Shown piece after piece: positions 33,854 to 42,826 of a stretch of DNA of 64,000 nt. Below the pieces are notes generated by a model, which searched no databases, was not told where the DNA came from, and was given only the letters and a program-made list of their open reading frames with translations. A program made the position numbers and the translations under genes. Position 1 is the first letter of the stretch; every line of letters starts with the position of its first letter. The stretch comes from an uncultured Bacteroidales bacterium (GTDB lineage: Bacteria; Bacteroidota; Bacteroidia; Bacteroidales; UBA932), in assembly GCA_934725575.1 (NCBI GenBank), contig CAKVCK010000014.1:38485-102484 (forward strand), read 5' to 3'.

Positions 33854-34876
33854 TTAATAATCCGCAATGCGGGAGACGGGAGCGATGTCGAGCGGGGTGC
33901 GCTCGCCGGCAAGGTAGTGGAACCAACCGGCTATGGCGATCATCGCGGCGTTGTCGGTGGTGAACTTGAACTCCGGGAGGTAGGTGTTCCAGCCACGCTT
34001 GCGGCCCTCCTCCTCGATCCGTGAGCGGAGGCCGCTGTTGGCGGAGACTCCCCCACCGATGGTCACGTCCTTGATGCCCGTCTGTTTGGCGGCCTTGATC
34101 AGTTTGTCCATCAGGATGTCAATCAACGTCTTCTGGAAACTGGCGCAGATGTCCTCCTTGTTTTTCTCCATAAACTCCGGATCCTTCGCCATCTCGTCAC
34201 GCACGAAATAGAGCAGCGAAGTCTTCACCCCACTGAAACTGTAGTCCAGCCCCGGAATCTGCGGCTTCGCGAACTTGAAGCGGTTCGGATCCCCCAGTTT
34301 GGCCAGCCTGTCGATGACAGGGCCACCAGGATAGCCAAGTCCCATCATCTTGGAGCATTTGTCAAACGCCTCACCCACAGCGTCATCGATCGTCTGGCCG
34401 AGAATCTCGTAGTCCAACGGGCCGTTCACCTTGACAATCTGAGAGTTGCCTCCTGACACCAGTAGGCAGAGGTACGGGAACAACGGATGGTGGTTCTCCT
34501 TGCCCTCCTGCTTCACGAAATCAGCGAGAATATGCCCCTGAAGGTGATTGACCATAATTATAGGAATATTCAGGGCCACGCCAAGAGCCTTGGCGAACGA
34601 TGTGCCGACAAGGAGGGAACCCAGAAGTCCCGGACCACGGGTGAACGCGATCGCGGTGAGATCCGAGGCCTTGATCCCGGCCTTATCCAAAGCCTGGCTG
34701 ACGACAGGCACGATGTTCTGTTCATGGGCTCTGGAGGCGAGTTCAGGAACGACTCCTCCATAATCCTTGTGGACCTGCTGGCTCGCTATAACGTTGGAGA
34801 GCAGGAATCCGTCCTTGATCACGGCGGCCGATGTGTCGTCGCAACTTGATTCGATTCCAAGGATATAATCCGACAT
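33854..34876 (-). CDS. tsaD: TsaD, tRNA threonylcarbamoyladenosine transferase
   Basis: TsaD makes the t6A37 modification of ANN-decoding tRNAs with TsaB and TsaE. The 340-residue product starts MSDYILGIESSCDDTS; the iron ligands are in 'MVNHLQGHILADF' and later 'GGGVSANSGLR'. The frame is open five codons upstream, but the conserved N-terminus begins at this Met, which is directly preceded by GAAT. It is divergent from tamB. Confidence 0.95.
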   Translation of the reverse strand: MSDYILGIESSCDDTSAAVIKDGFLLSNVIASQQVHKDYGGVVPELASRAHEQNIVPVVSQALDKAGIKASDLTAIAFTRGPGLLGSLLVGTSFAKALGVALNIPIIMVNHLQGHILADFVKQEGKENHHPLFPYLCLLVSGGNSQIVKVNGPLDYEILGQTIDDAVGEAFDKCSKMMGLGYPGGPVIDRLAKLGDPNRFKFAKPQIPGLDYSFSGVKTSLLYFVRDEMAKDPEFMEKNKEDICASFQKTLIDILMDKLIKAAKQTGIKDVTIGGGVSANSGLRSRIEEEGRKRGWNTYLPEFKFTTDNAAMIAIAGWFHYLAGERTPLDIAPVSRIADY

Positions 34877-34944
34877 ATTCTTCAAAGACATTTGTTCTGG
34901 TCAGCAAAGATACAACTATTTTCGGCAATACAACGGATATTTAG

Positions 34945-34952
34945 TATCTTTG
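34945..34952 (+). promoter_or_regulatory. -7 box TATCTTTG for tamB
   Basis: Matches TAnnTTTG. It lies inside the 5' extension that opens at 34892, so the real start of TamB must be downstream of it. Confidence 0.6.
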
Positions 34953-34990
34953 TTGTTATAAGCCAAGGCGCTGATCGCTATGGTCCAAGA

Positions 34991-37900
34991 TTGTTGAAAA
35001 AGGCTCTAAAGATATTCTGGGGTATCGTTGTGGCGCTGGCGGCGCTGCTGTTCGCCTGCTGGATTCTGTTGCAGACTCCGGCGGTCCAGACTTTTGTGGC
35101 CAGAAAGGTGATCGGGTCGCTGGAGGGGATCCTAAACGGACGGATCGAGTTCTCGAAAATACACATCAAACCCTTCACAGCCTTGGTACTCAAGGATGTG
35201 GCGTTGATTGACAACGAGCCGGTCACCAACTGGCACGGTGAAAAGATCGACACTATAGCCAGCGCGAGATCCATTGTCGTCACATTGTCCCTCAAAGGGT
35301 TACGGAACGACGGGACGATTAATGTCAAAAGGCTCAGCGTCAGCGACGGTTCATTCTCTCTCGCCAAAGACGAGCGTGGAAGCAACATCAGCCGCTTCGT
35401 CAAGAAGCCGGACAAGAAGAAGGAGAAGAAACCGATGTCGCTGGAAATCAACGCGGACCGCACCAACATAAAAAACTTCAGATTCAGACTCCTCAACCTT
35501 GGTAGTGACAGCCCTTTACGGGAATATGGCATTGATTGGAAGAACCTCGATGTGACCGCTCATATTCTTCAGGCGCGCGACATAAAGTTCAGCGGCGGGC
35601 GGATCGAAGGCACGGTGGAGAGTCTCAAGGCCAGCGAGCGAAGCGGCTACGACATTCTGGCGATGTCCGGAAAAACAACGACCGGGAAAGGCAGGACCCT
35701 CATCCGCAACCTCCACCTGCAAGACACGTGGTCGGACATAAGGATGACTGAATATTCAATGGAATATGACAGCATCCGTTCATTCTCCCACTATCTGGAC
35801 GAAGTCAGGATGACAGGAAGGATATTCAGCAGCAGGGTTGATTTCAAGAGCATCTCCTATTTCGCGCCGTCGCTGCGCAGGATTAATTCTGTCATCAATG
35901 TCAGGAATGCCGATGTCAGCGGCCCCGTCAGCGATCTGATTATAGGGAAATTCGACTTCTCGGAGGCGTACAGCGGGGTTTCCGGAAAGGTTGACGGCAG
36001 ACTGTCCAAACTTCCGAATGTCAACGATATGCTGATGGACTTCGATGTTGACGGCCTTGGGTTCACGTCATCCGGCCTCGGAATGTTCATCAGGGGATTC
36101 GCGCCAAGCGCCAAGGTTGATCTGTCACGATTCGCTCCCGACACACGGCTCACATTCGCCGGAAGTGCGAAAGGGACGCTCAACAAATTGAAAATGAAGG
36201 GAAAGATCACCTCCTCACTCGGTTCTGTCACAGCGGACGCCGATGTGCGGAATCTGATCGACAAGAGAAAAACGATGGGATTCGGGGGGAATATCACGAC
36301 CCGTAATCTCAACATAGGGAAACTGGCCGGGATGAAACAGCTCGGGGAGCTCACAATGCGCGGGGCGATGGATATGACCCTCGGAAAAGGCCAGACCAGC
36401 CTGCGGATAGATTCCCTGCACGTGGACAGGATGTCGGCCCTTGGCTATGACTACTCCAACATCGCGGCCGCGGGAACATATTCAGACAACGCTTTCGACG
36501 GGCGCATCGTCTGCAGTGACCCGAACCTCAACTTCCTGTTCCAAGGCCTGTTCACCCTTTCGGACAAGACCAGAAACGGTCTGTACAAATTCTATGCGTC
36601 TATCGGTTACGCTGACCTGCACGCATTGAGGCTGGACAAGCGGGAAAACTCAAAGATCTCCGGACGCGTCAACGCCAACTATATGAACATCAGCCGCGGG
36701 GACCTGATCGGAGACCTTGACATTCTCGGGCTGACCTTGGAGAATGACCAAGGCTGGCACGAAATCGGAGACATCTGCGTCAAGTCACATTCCAACAACA
36801 ACGTCAACCGCGTGAACCTCACGTCCAGCTTCGCCAACGGCAATTACATCGGCACCAAACCATTCACCGAGATGATCAAAGACATTCAGAGCCTTACCGT
36901 GCAAAGGGAACTGCCGGCCCTGTACAAAGGGAAGCTCCCAGAATGGAAAGGTGATGAATATGACCTCGGGCTCGATGTCGGGGACGCGAGGGACATCCTT
37001 TCGTTCGTCAAACCGGGATTGTACGTGGCCCAAGGCACGAAAATACGTCTGAATGTCGCCAAGGACGGGAACGTCACGGCCTCGGTCAAATCACCAAGGA
37101 TAGCTTTGGGGAAGAATTATCTCAAGGATGTTGACCTTGCTTTGGACAACAGGGACAGCAGCCTCAACGCCATCGCCGGTTTCTCGGCGATCTCCGTGTC
37201 AGGGCTCAGCCTGCTGAAAGACAATCTGATGCTCTATGCCAAGGACAACGGGTTCGGAGCCGGATTCACCTATGACAACGGGACGGATCTCGCCAACAAG
37301 GGCGAGCTCTACCTCTCCGGCAATCTCGGACGGGAGCACAACGGAGACCTGACCATCCACGGACGCACGCTGCCATCCTACATCTGGTACGATGACGCGG
37401 CCTGGGATGTGACCGAATCAACCATCGACATCATCGGCAAAGACATAAAGGTGGACAATCTTGTGGCCAGATGCGCGGACCAGTCCGTGAAAGTCAACGG
37501 AGGATATTCATTCACAAAGAAAGACACTCTTTCGGTCAATCTCGTGAAGTTCGATCTTGGGCTGCTGAACAAATTCCTCGGAGACAGCTTCGGGATCTCT
37601 GGACTCGCGACCGGACACGCCATCATCTCCTCTCCGTGGGACGGCAACGCCGGAATGATGATGAACCTCACCTCGGATTCCACGAAAGTGGCCGGGCAGC
37701 GGATGGGCACACTACGACTGGCGGGATCGCTGGACGACGGCAAGATGCGCTTCCTCGCCAAGAATGACATTGACGGATCCAGAACTCTTGACATCGCCGG
37801 GGATTATTTCCTCAAAGACCGCAGCGTCAACGCCTCCGCGACCCTTGACAGGCTGAATGTAGGTTACATAGCGCCGGTTCTCAAATCAGTTTTCAGCGAG

Positions 37901-39550
37901 ATGGGCGGCACGATGAGCGGTAAGGTGAATGTAAACGGCGGACTGGACAACCTGTCGATCTCCAGCGAGGGCACAAGATTCGACGATGTCCTTCTGAGAG
38001 TAGGCTTCACAAACGTGGCGTACTACGCCAACGGACCGTTCTCCGTGACGGACAAGGGACTGTTCTTCGACGATGTCACGATCAAGGACAGATATGACGG
38101 CACAGGAAGGATCTCAGGCGGGTTACTGTTCGACAGACTGAAGAATTTCAGGATGGACTCGAAGATCACGATGAACAGGATGGAGGCCATCGATATGACC
38201 GAGGCCGACAACCAGGCTTTTTACGGTCATCTGTTCGCCAGCGGAGACGTTCTGATCAAAGGGCCGTTCGAGGCCATTCTGCTGGACATAAAAGCAAGGA
38301 CTGACAAGAACGGACGCATACATATTCCTATAGACAAGGCCTCGAATGACGGGAAGAATGACCTGCTTACGTTCAAGCAGGCTTTCAAGGAGGTCTACAT
38401 CGATCCGTATGACGCGATGATGAACACTCTGGTCGAGAGGGAAGGCAAGGGCAGCGACTTCGGGCTGAAACTCAGGGTTGACGCGAACCAAGGCACAGAG
38501 GCCTACGTGGAGATAGACCGGGCGGCCGGCAACGTGTTGAACGGACGCGGCCAGGGCACAATCGACATTGAGGTACGTCCCGGAAGGGATCTGTTCACAA
38601 TCAACGGAGACTACACCCTCCAATCCGGCAATTTCCATTTCAACGCTATGGACATCGCCAAAAGGGACTTCACGATCTCGGAAGGAAGCTCGATCCGCTT
38701 CAACGGGGATGTGATGGACAGCGACCTAAGCATCAATGGAATATATTCAACGAAGGCTTCGGTGGCCACCCTGATCGCCGACACTACGTCTGTCTCAGCG
38801 CGAAGGGTGGTGAACTGCGGCATCGGGGTGTCCGGAAAGATGCGTGAGCCGAAACTATCCTTCTCCATCGATGTCCCGGACCTCGATCCTACCACGAAGT
38901 CAAGGGTGGAGACCGCATTGAACACGGATGACAAGGTTCAGCGCCAGTTCCTTTCCCTTCTGATCTCCGGCAGCTTTATGCCAGACGAGCAGTCCGGAGT
39001 CGTGAACAACAGCAATATGCTCTATTCCAACGTGGCTGAGATTATGGCCGGACAGCTGAACAACATCCTTCAGAAACTGGACATCCCGCTGGACCTTGGA
39101 CTGAACTACCAGTCCAGCGAAAGCGGCACGAACATATTCGATGTCGCCGTCTCGACGCAGCTCTTCAACAACAGGGTGATAGTCAACGGCAATGTAGGCA
39201 ACCGGGAATATAACAACTCCTCGTCGTCCGGGGCCGATGTGGTCGGAAACCTTGACATCGAGATCAAGCTGGACAAGTCCGGACAGTTGAGAATGAACAT
39301 CTTCTCCCATTCGGCGGACGACTACACCAACTATCTGGACAACACCCAAAGGAGCGGAGTCGGCATAGCCTACCAAAGGGAGTTCAACACCTTCAAGGAA
39401 TTCATCCGCAACCTGTTCTCCAGCAGGAAGAAACGAGAGCAAAGGGCAGCCGCCGAAACCGGTGCAAGGGAAATGAGGCGAATCTCGGTTTCACGGAATG
39501 AGGCGCCCGCTAAAAACTCACGAAAATCAGACAAAAAAGCAAATCATTAA
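34991..39550 (+). CDS. tamB: TamB-like translocation/assembly module protein
   Basis: A very large protein (about 1,519 residues) with an N-terminal transmembrane anchor (about 5-28, 'FWGIVVALAALLFACWILL') and a long run of beta-strand repeats ending in the TamB (DUF490) domain, for example 'PELSFSIDVPDLDPTTKSRVETALNTDD' and the final 'RSGVGIAYQREFNTF'. TamB spans the periplasm and helps in outer-membrane protein or lipid transport. The start is a TTG at 34991 or 34994, because the longer ORF covers the promoter. Eleven bases separate it from mgsA. Its TGAATAT copies force TAT, TCA and GAA codons. Confidence 0.85.
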   Translation: MLKKALKIFWGIVVALAALLFACWILLQTPAVQTFVARKVIGSLEGILNGRIEFSKIHIKPFTALVLKDVALIDNEPVTNWHGEKIDTIASARSIVVTLSLKGLRNDGTINVKRLSVSDGSFSLAKDERGSNISRFVKKPDKKKEKKPMSLEINADRTNIKNFRFRLLNLGSDSPLREYGIDWKNLDVTAHILQARDIKFSGGRIEGTVESLKASERSGYDILAMSGKTTTGKGRTLIRNLHLQDTWSDIRMTEYSMEYDSIRSFSHYLDEVRMTGRIFSSRVDFKSISYFAPSLRRINSVINVRNADVSGPVSDLIIGKFDFSEAYSGVSGKVDGRLSKLPNVNDMLMDFDVDGLGFTSSGLGMFIRGFAPSAKVDLSRFAPDTRLTFAGSAKGTLNKLKMKGKITSSLGSVTADADVRNLIDKRKTMGFGGNITTRNLNIGKLAGMKQLGELTMRGAMDMTLGKGQTSLRIDSLHVDRMSALGYDYSNIAAAGTYSDNAFDGRIVCSDPNLNFLFQGLFTLSDKTRNGLYKFYASIGYADLHALRLDKRENSKISGRVNANYMNISRGDLIGDLDILGLTLENDQGWHEIGDICVKSHSNNNVNRVNLTSSFANGNYIGTKPFTEMIKDIQSLTVQRELPALYKGKLPEWKGDEYDLGLDVGDARDILSFVKPGLYVAQGTKIRLNVAKDGNVTASVKSPRIALGKNYLKDVDLALDNRDSSLNAIAGFSAISVSGLSLLKDNLMLYAKDNGFGAGFTYDNGTDLANKGELYLSGNLGREHNGDLTIHGRTLPSYIWYDDAAWDVTESTIDIIGKDIKVDNLVARCADQSVKVNGGYSFTKKDTLSVNLVKFDLGLLNKFLGDSFGISGLATGHAIISSPWDGNAGMMMNLTSDSTKVAGQRMGTLRLAGSLDDGKMRFLAKNDIDGSRTLDIAGDYFLKDRSVNASATLDRLNVGYIAPVLKSVFSEMGGTMSGKVNVNGGLDNLSISSEGTRFDDVLLRVGFTNVAYYANGPFSVTDKGLFFDDVTIKDRYDGTGRISGGLLFDRLKNFRMDSKITMNRMEAIDMTEADNQAFYGHLFASGDVLIKGPFEAILLDIKARTDKNGRIHIPIDKASNDGKNDLLTFKQAFKEVYIDPYDAMMNTLVEREGKGSDFGLKLRVDANQGTEAYVEIDRAAGNVLNGRGQGTIDIEVRPGRDLFTINGDYTLQSGNFHFNAMDIAKRDFTISEGSSIRFNGDVMDSDLSINGIYSTKASVATLIADTTSVSARRVVNCGIGVSGKMREPKLSFSIDVPDLDPTTKSRVETALNTDDKVQRQFLSLLISGSFMPDEQSGVVNNSNMLYSNVAEIMAGQLNNILQKLDIPLDLGLNYQSSESGTNIFDVAVSTQLFNNRVIVNGNVGNREYNNSSSSGADVVGNLDIEIKLDKSGQLRMNIFSHSADDYTNYLDNTQRSGVGIAYQREFNTFKEFIRNLFSSRKKREQRAAAETGAREMRRISVSRNEAPAKNSRKSDKKANH

Positions 39551-39561
39551 ATTTCAGGAAT

Positions 39562-40017
39562 ATGATAACTAACATCGCATTGGTAGCTCACGACTCCAGA
39601 AAGCAGGAGCTGTTGGATTGGGTCCGTTACAACGCAGGCTCATTGAAGCATTGTCATCTTTTCTGCACCGGAACGACCGGCCGTCTCGTCTCAGAGGCTC
39701 TGACAGAGAAGCTTGGCCCGGAAGCGCCGTCCGTTGTGTGTATGCTGAGCGGTCCTCTCGGAGGAGACTTCGAAATCGGAGGAATGATCGCCGAAGGGAA
39801 GATCGATATGCTTGTCTTTTTCTGTGACAATCTGATTATGCAGGGACATCAGAACGACGTGATGGGACTGACCCGTCTGGCATCACTGTACAACATCCCG
39901 TTCGCCACCAACCGCAGCACCGCGGACTTCATCATCTCATCCCCGCTCTACACCAGCGAGCACTACAAGCGCATAATCCCGTCCTGCATAGACTCCTACA
40001 AGAACCGTAAGCTTTAG
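39562..40017 (+). CDS. mgsA: Methylglyoxal synthase
   Basis: MgsA converts dihydroxyacetone phosphate to methylglyoxal and phosphate. The 151-residue product carries 'IALVAHDSRKQEL', 'CTGTTGRLV', 'SGPLGGDFEIGGMI' (catalytic Asp) and 'NIPFATNRSTADFII', all conserved in the family. The start ATG is directly preceded by GGAAT. It lies 11 bp after tamB. Confidence 0.95.
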   Translation: MITNIALVAHDSRKQELLDWVRYNAGSLKHCHLFCTGTTGRLVSEALTEKLGPEAPSVVCMLSGPLGGDFEIGGMIAEGKIDMLVFFCDNLIMQGHQNDVMGLTRLASLYNIPFATNRSTADFIISSPLYTSEHYKRIIPSCIDSYKNRKL

Positions 40018-40097
40018 AAGAACTTGTTTATTCGATCTTGTAAGAGCAGAATCATCGGGGTTTGTAGGATGGAAAACGTACAGCAGAAGGCCTTAAT

Positions 40098-40156
40098 GTG
40101 TACCAACTATATTAAAACACGCATTTGGTACAGAAATGATACTTCTGGTGTACCAA
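40098..40156 (+). repeat. 50-bp-period hairpin array, locus C (two boxes)
   Basis: GTGTACC boxes at 40098 and 40148 are 50 bp apart. GGTACA (40127-40132) pairs with TGTACC (40149-40154) around an AGAAATGATACTTCT loop. Its plus strand matches the minus strand of arrays A and B. It lies 80 bp after mgsA. Confidence 0.6.
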
Positions 40157-40465
40157 TCAGGGCTACGAAATCAAGACATAAACAGTTCTTGTTGCCAGTT
40201 AATATTTTACAAAACGCTTTCAGCCACATAATATACCTATGCACACAGAGACCTGATCTGGCTGAAAAACTCGAAGCCAGTGCTTAAAGATTTTCACGGC
40301 AATGTGCCTTCAAGATGCTTCCATCAAACTTCGGGCTGAAAGCACTTCGTAAATCTGCAACGAAATCTGGATGAATTAGCAAACTTCTATATCGTCCATT
40401 AAATTTTCATTATTCAAACATTATTTCATCGAACACAAAATGGGATAATATTCAGGAAAAATGAC
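40157..40465. other. Spacer between mgsA and the Rel gene with no gene seen
   Basis: AT-rich, with one in-frame short ORF that is not credible and one copy of ATATTCA near 40447. Nothing else is recognised until the -7 box at 40466. Confidence 0.4.
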
Positions 40466-40473
40466 TATTTTTG
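40466..40473 (+). promoter_or_regulatory. -7 box TATTTTTG for the Rel gene
   Basis: Matches TAnnTTTG; 73 bases before ATG 40547. Confidence 0.5.
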
Positions 40474-40546
40474 ATGAATGTGGGAACGGTGCCTGATGGC
40501 AAGGCATTTGGAGTTAGGGTCCCACAGGTGTAAAACGGACTTTGCT

Positions 40547-42757
40547 ATGGACACGATTCATCAGAGATTCCCCCAGTACGATGAGAGCGGACAGGCCCTC
40601 ATCGACAAGGCTTATGCGATAGCGTCGGCGGCGTTGGCCGGGGAGACGCGCGGCAACGGGCATCCATTCATAGAACACCCTGTCAATGTGGCGCTTATCG
40701 CGGCGGACGAGATCGGACTGCCGGCGGATTGCGTGGCGGCTGTGTTCCTCCACGAGGCGACGAGGATGCATCCGGAGATTGATCTGCGTGCGGAAAGGCC
40801 TTTGGATGGCACGGCCCTTCGGCAGGCTCAGGGACCGGAACCCAAAGGCGGATTCCCGGAGGATGTGTACAAGATGGTGGAGGGGCTGAACAAGATCGCC
40901 ACGATCAAGCCTAAGGACACCAGACTGGAGGCCGAGAGCTACAAGAAGCTCATTGTGCAGTACTCGACAGACCCTCGTGTGACTGTGCTCAAGATCGCTG
41001 ACCGGTTGGAGGTGATGAGGCATCTGGAGATGTTCCCGAAGACCTCCAGGGAGAAGAAGATCCTGGAGACCCTGATGCTGTATATTCCTCTGGCACACCA
41101 GCTTGGACTTTACAACATCAAGAGCGAGATGGAGGACATCTACTTCCGTTTCGCCGAGCCGGAGCAGTACCGCGCCATCACCAACAAACTCAAGGCGACC
41201 GAAAGGGACAGGATCAGGCTGACCGAGGAGTTCATCGAACCGCTCAAGAAGACCCTTTCCGATGACGGAATCCATTACAAGCTGAAGATCAGGACCAAGA
41301 CGGCATATTCAATCTGGAGGAAGATGCAGAAGCAGAAAGTGCCGTTCGAGGGGGTGTACGATGTCTTCGCCATCCGGTTCATCATCGACTGCGAGCCGGA
41401 CACCAAGACGGAGAAAGACCTCTGCTGGAAAGTATATTCCTACGTGACCGAGGAATATGAGGCCGACACAAGCCGCCTGCGCGACTGGGTGACAAACCCT
41501 AAGCCGAACGGCTACGAGTCCCTGCACATCACGGTCAAGAACAAGAGCGGTGCTTACCTTGAGGTCCAGATCAGGACGAAAAGGATGGATGACGAGGCCG
41601 AGAACGGACAGGCCTCACACTGGTCCTACAAAGGCATCAAGCACGAGGCGCAGCTGGACAAATGGCTGACATCCGTGCGCTACGCCCTTGAACACCCTCA
41701 CGAAGGCAGCCCGGACGAACTTCCGCAGCCGCCTTCCAAGGAGATATTCGTGTTCACCCCGTCGGGAGAGTTAAGGATCCTGCCGGCCGGGGCCACGGTG
41801 CTGGACTTCGCCTTTAATATTCATTCAGGGCTTGGAGTGCGCTGCGCCGGCGGCCGCATCAACGGCAAGGCGGTGTCAATCCGGGAAAAACTCAAGACCG
41901 GCGATGTTGTGGACATTATGTCCGGCAAAAACCAGAAGCCGTCCTCCGACTGGCTGAACTTCGTCGTGACCTCCAAGGCGCGCAACCGCATCAAGCAGGA
42001 GCTCAATGAGGAGGAATATAAGAAAGCGGCACAAGGCAAGGAACTTCTGAGCAGAAGGCTGAAGAACTGGAAGCTGGAGCTGCCGGACGAAGTTGTGGCC
42101 GAACTGCTCAAGAAGCTGAAATACACGACATTGAACTCGTTCTACGCGGCGATCACCGACGGCGAGGTCGATGTCAACGATGTGAAGAACTACATCCTTG
42201 ACAGGGACAGGATCGCAGCTGAGGCAATCGAGGCGGCAAGGGAGGCTGAGGCCGAGAGGATCGAATCAAGGACGTCGGAATGGGGAAACAGGCACTCCAC
42301 GGACGACATCCTTGTGCTTAACGCACGGGATCTCAAGGGTTTGGACTACAAGATGTCCAAGTGCTGCCATCCGGTGTTCGGAGACGATGTTTTCGGGTTC
42401 GTGACAAGGACCGAAGGCATCAAGATCCACAGGATCTCCTGCCCGAACGCCGCGCGGCTCATAAGCACATACCCTTACAGAATCCAGAAAGTGAAATGGG
42501 CGGACTCCCCTGCCGGAGGCAGTTTCCAGAGTTCGCTGAAGATCGTGGCCGATATGGAGTCTTCGGTCATCGGTCAGATCACTGAGATCGTGAACACGTT
42601 CAAGGCCTCGCTCAGGACGTTCAACGTCAATGAGAACCGTAGAGGAGGAACCTACGAGATCACGATGCGAATCTCCGTGCCGTCCAACACGGAACTTGAC
42701 AAGGTGATCTCGCAGATCAAGACGCTCAAGCACGTCACTAAAGTCAATAGAGTCTAA
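40547..42757 (+). CDS. relA: Rel-type (p)ppGpp synthetase with degenerate hydrolase domain
   Basis: A 736-residue alarmone enzyme. It has an HD-like domain, the synthetase domain ('GVYDVFAIRFIIDC', 'DYV...PKPNGYESLH'), TGS ('VFTPSGELRILPAGATVLDFAF') and a C-terminal ACT region. In the HD domain the expected His-Asp pair reads HE ('FLHEATRMHPE') and the ED motif is gone, so hydrolase activity is probably lost. Residues 90-98 (LRQAQGPEP) are an in-frame insert made by a copy of the dispersed TTCGACAGGCTCAGTGACC repeat (40815-40838). The frame is open upstream, but a promoter box and the conserved start favour Met at 40547. Bidirectional palindrome follows. Confidence 0.85.
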   Translation: MDTIHQRFPQYDESGQALIDKAYAIASAALAGETRGNGHPFIEHPVNVALIAADEIGLPADCVAAVFLHEATRMHPEIDLRAERPLDGTALRQAQGPEPKGGFPEDVYKMVEGLNKIATIKPKDTRLEAESYKKLIVQYSTDPRVTVLKIADRLEVMRHLEMFPKTSREKKILETLMLYIPLAHQLGLYNIKSEMEDIYFRFAEPEQYRAITNKLKATERDRIRLTEEFIEPLKKTLSDDGIHYKLKIRTKTAYSIWRKMQKQKVPFEGVYDVFAIRFIIDCEPDTKTEKDLCWKVYSYVTEEYEADTSRLRDWVTNPKPNGYESLHITVKNKSGAYLEVQIRTKRMDDEAENGQASHWSYKGIKHEAQLDKWLTSVRYALEHPHEGSPDELPQPPSKEIFVFTPSGELRILPAGATVLDFAFNIHSGLGVRCAGGRINGKAVSIREKLKTGDVVDIMSGKNQKPSSDWLNFVVTSKARNRIKQELNEEEYKKAAQGKELLSRRLKNWKLELPDEVVAELLKKLKYTTLNSFYAAITDGEVDVNDVKNYILDRDRIAAEAIEAAREAEAERIESRTSEWGNRHSTDDILVLNARDLKGLDYKMSKCCHPVFGDDVFGFVTRTEGIKIHRISCPNAARLISTYPYRIQKVKWADSPAGGSFQSSLKIVADMESSVIGQITEIVNTFKASLRTFNVNENRRGGTYEITMRISVPSNTELDKVISQIKTLKHVTKVNRV
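40815..40838. repeat. Dispersed TTCGACAGGCTCAG repeat inside the Rel gene, copy 3
   Basis: CTTCGGCAGGCTCAGGGACC matches the repeat at 42766 with few changes. It encodes LRQAQGP in frame within the HD-like domain. Confidence 0.7.
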
Positions 42758-42765
42758 CTTGGTCA

Positions 42766-42814
42766 CTTCGACAGGCTCAGTGACCGGATTCACTGGTCGC
42801 TGAGCCTGTCGAAG
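42766..42814. terminator. Hairpin made from the dispersed repeat, copy 4
   Basis: Arms 42766-42785 and 42795-42814 (CTTCGACAGGCTCAGTGACC and its complement with one mismatch) with a 9-base loop, lying between the Rel gene (+) and the SUMF1 lipoprotein (-). Likely a bidirectional terminator derived from the repeat. Confidence 0.8.
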
Positions 42815-42826
42815 CGATTATATGTC

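Noticed and set aside
34892..34990. N-terminal extension of TamB back to 34892
   Set aside because: It would start inside the tsaD leader and cover the -7 box TATCTTTG; the membrane anchor begins properly after the TTG at 34991.
40514..41275. A 253-codon frame opposite the Rel gene
   Set aside because: Shadow frame; the plus strand carries the conserved Rel motifs.
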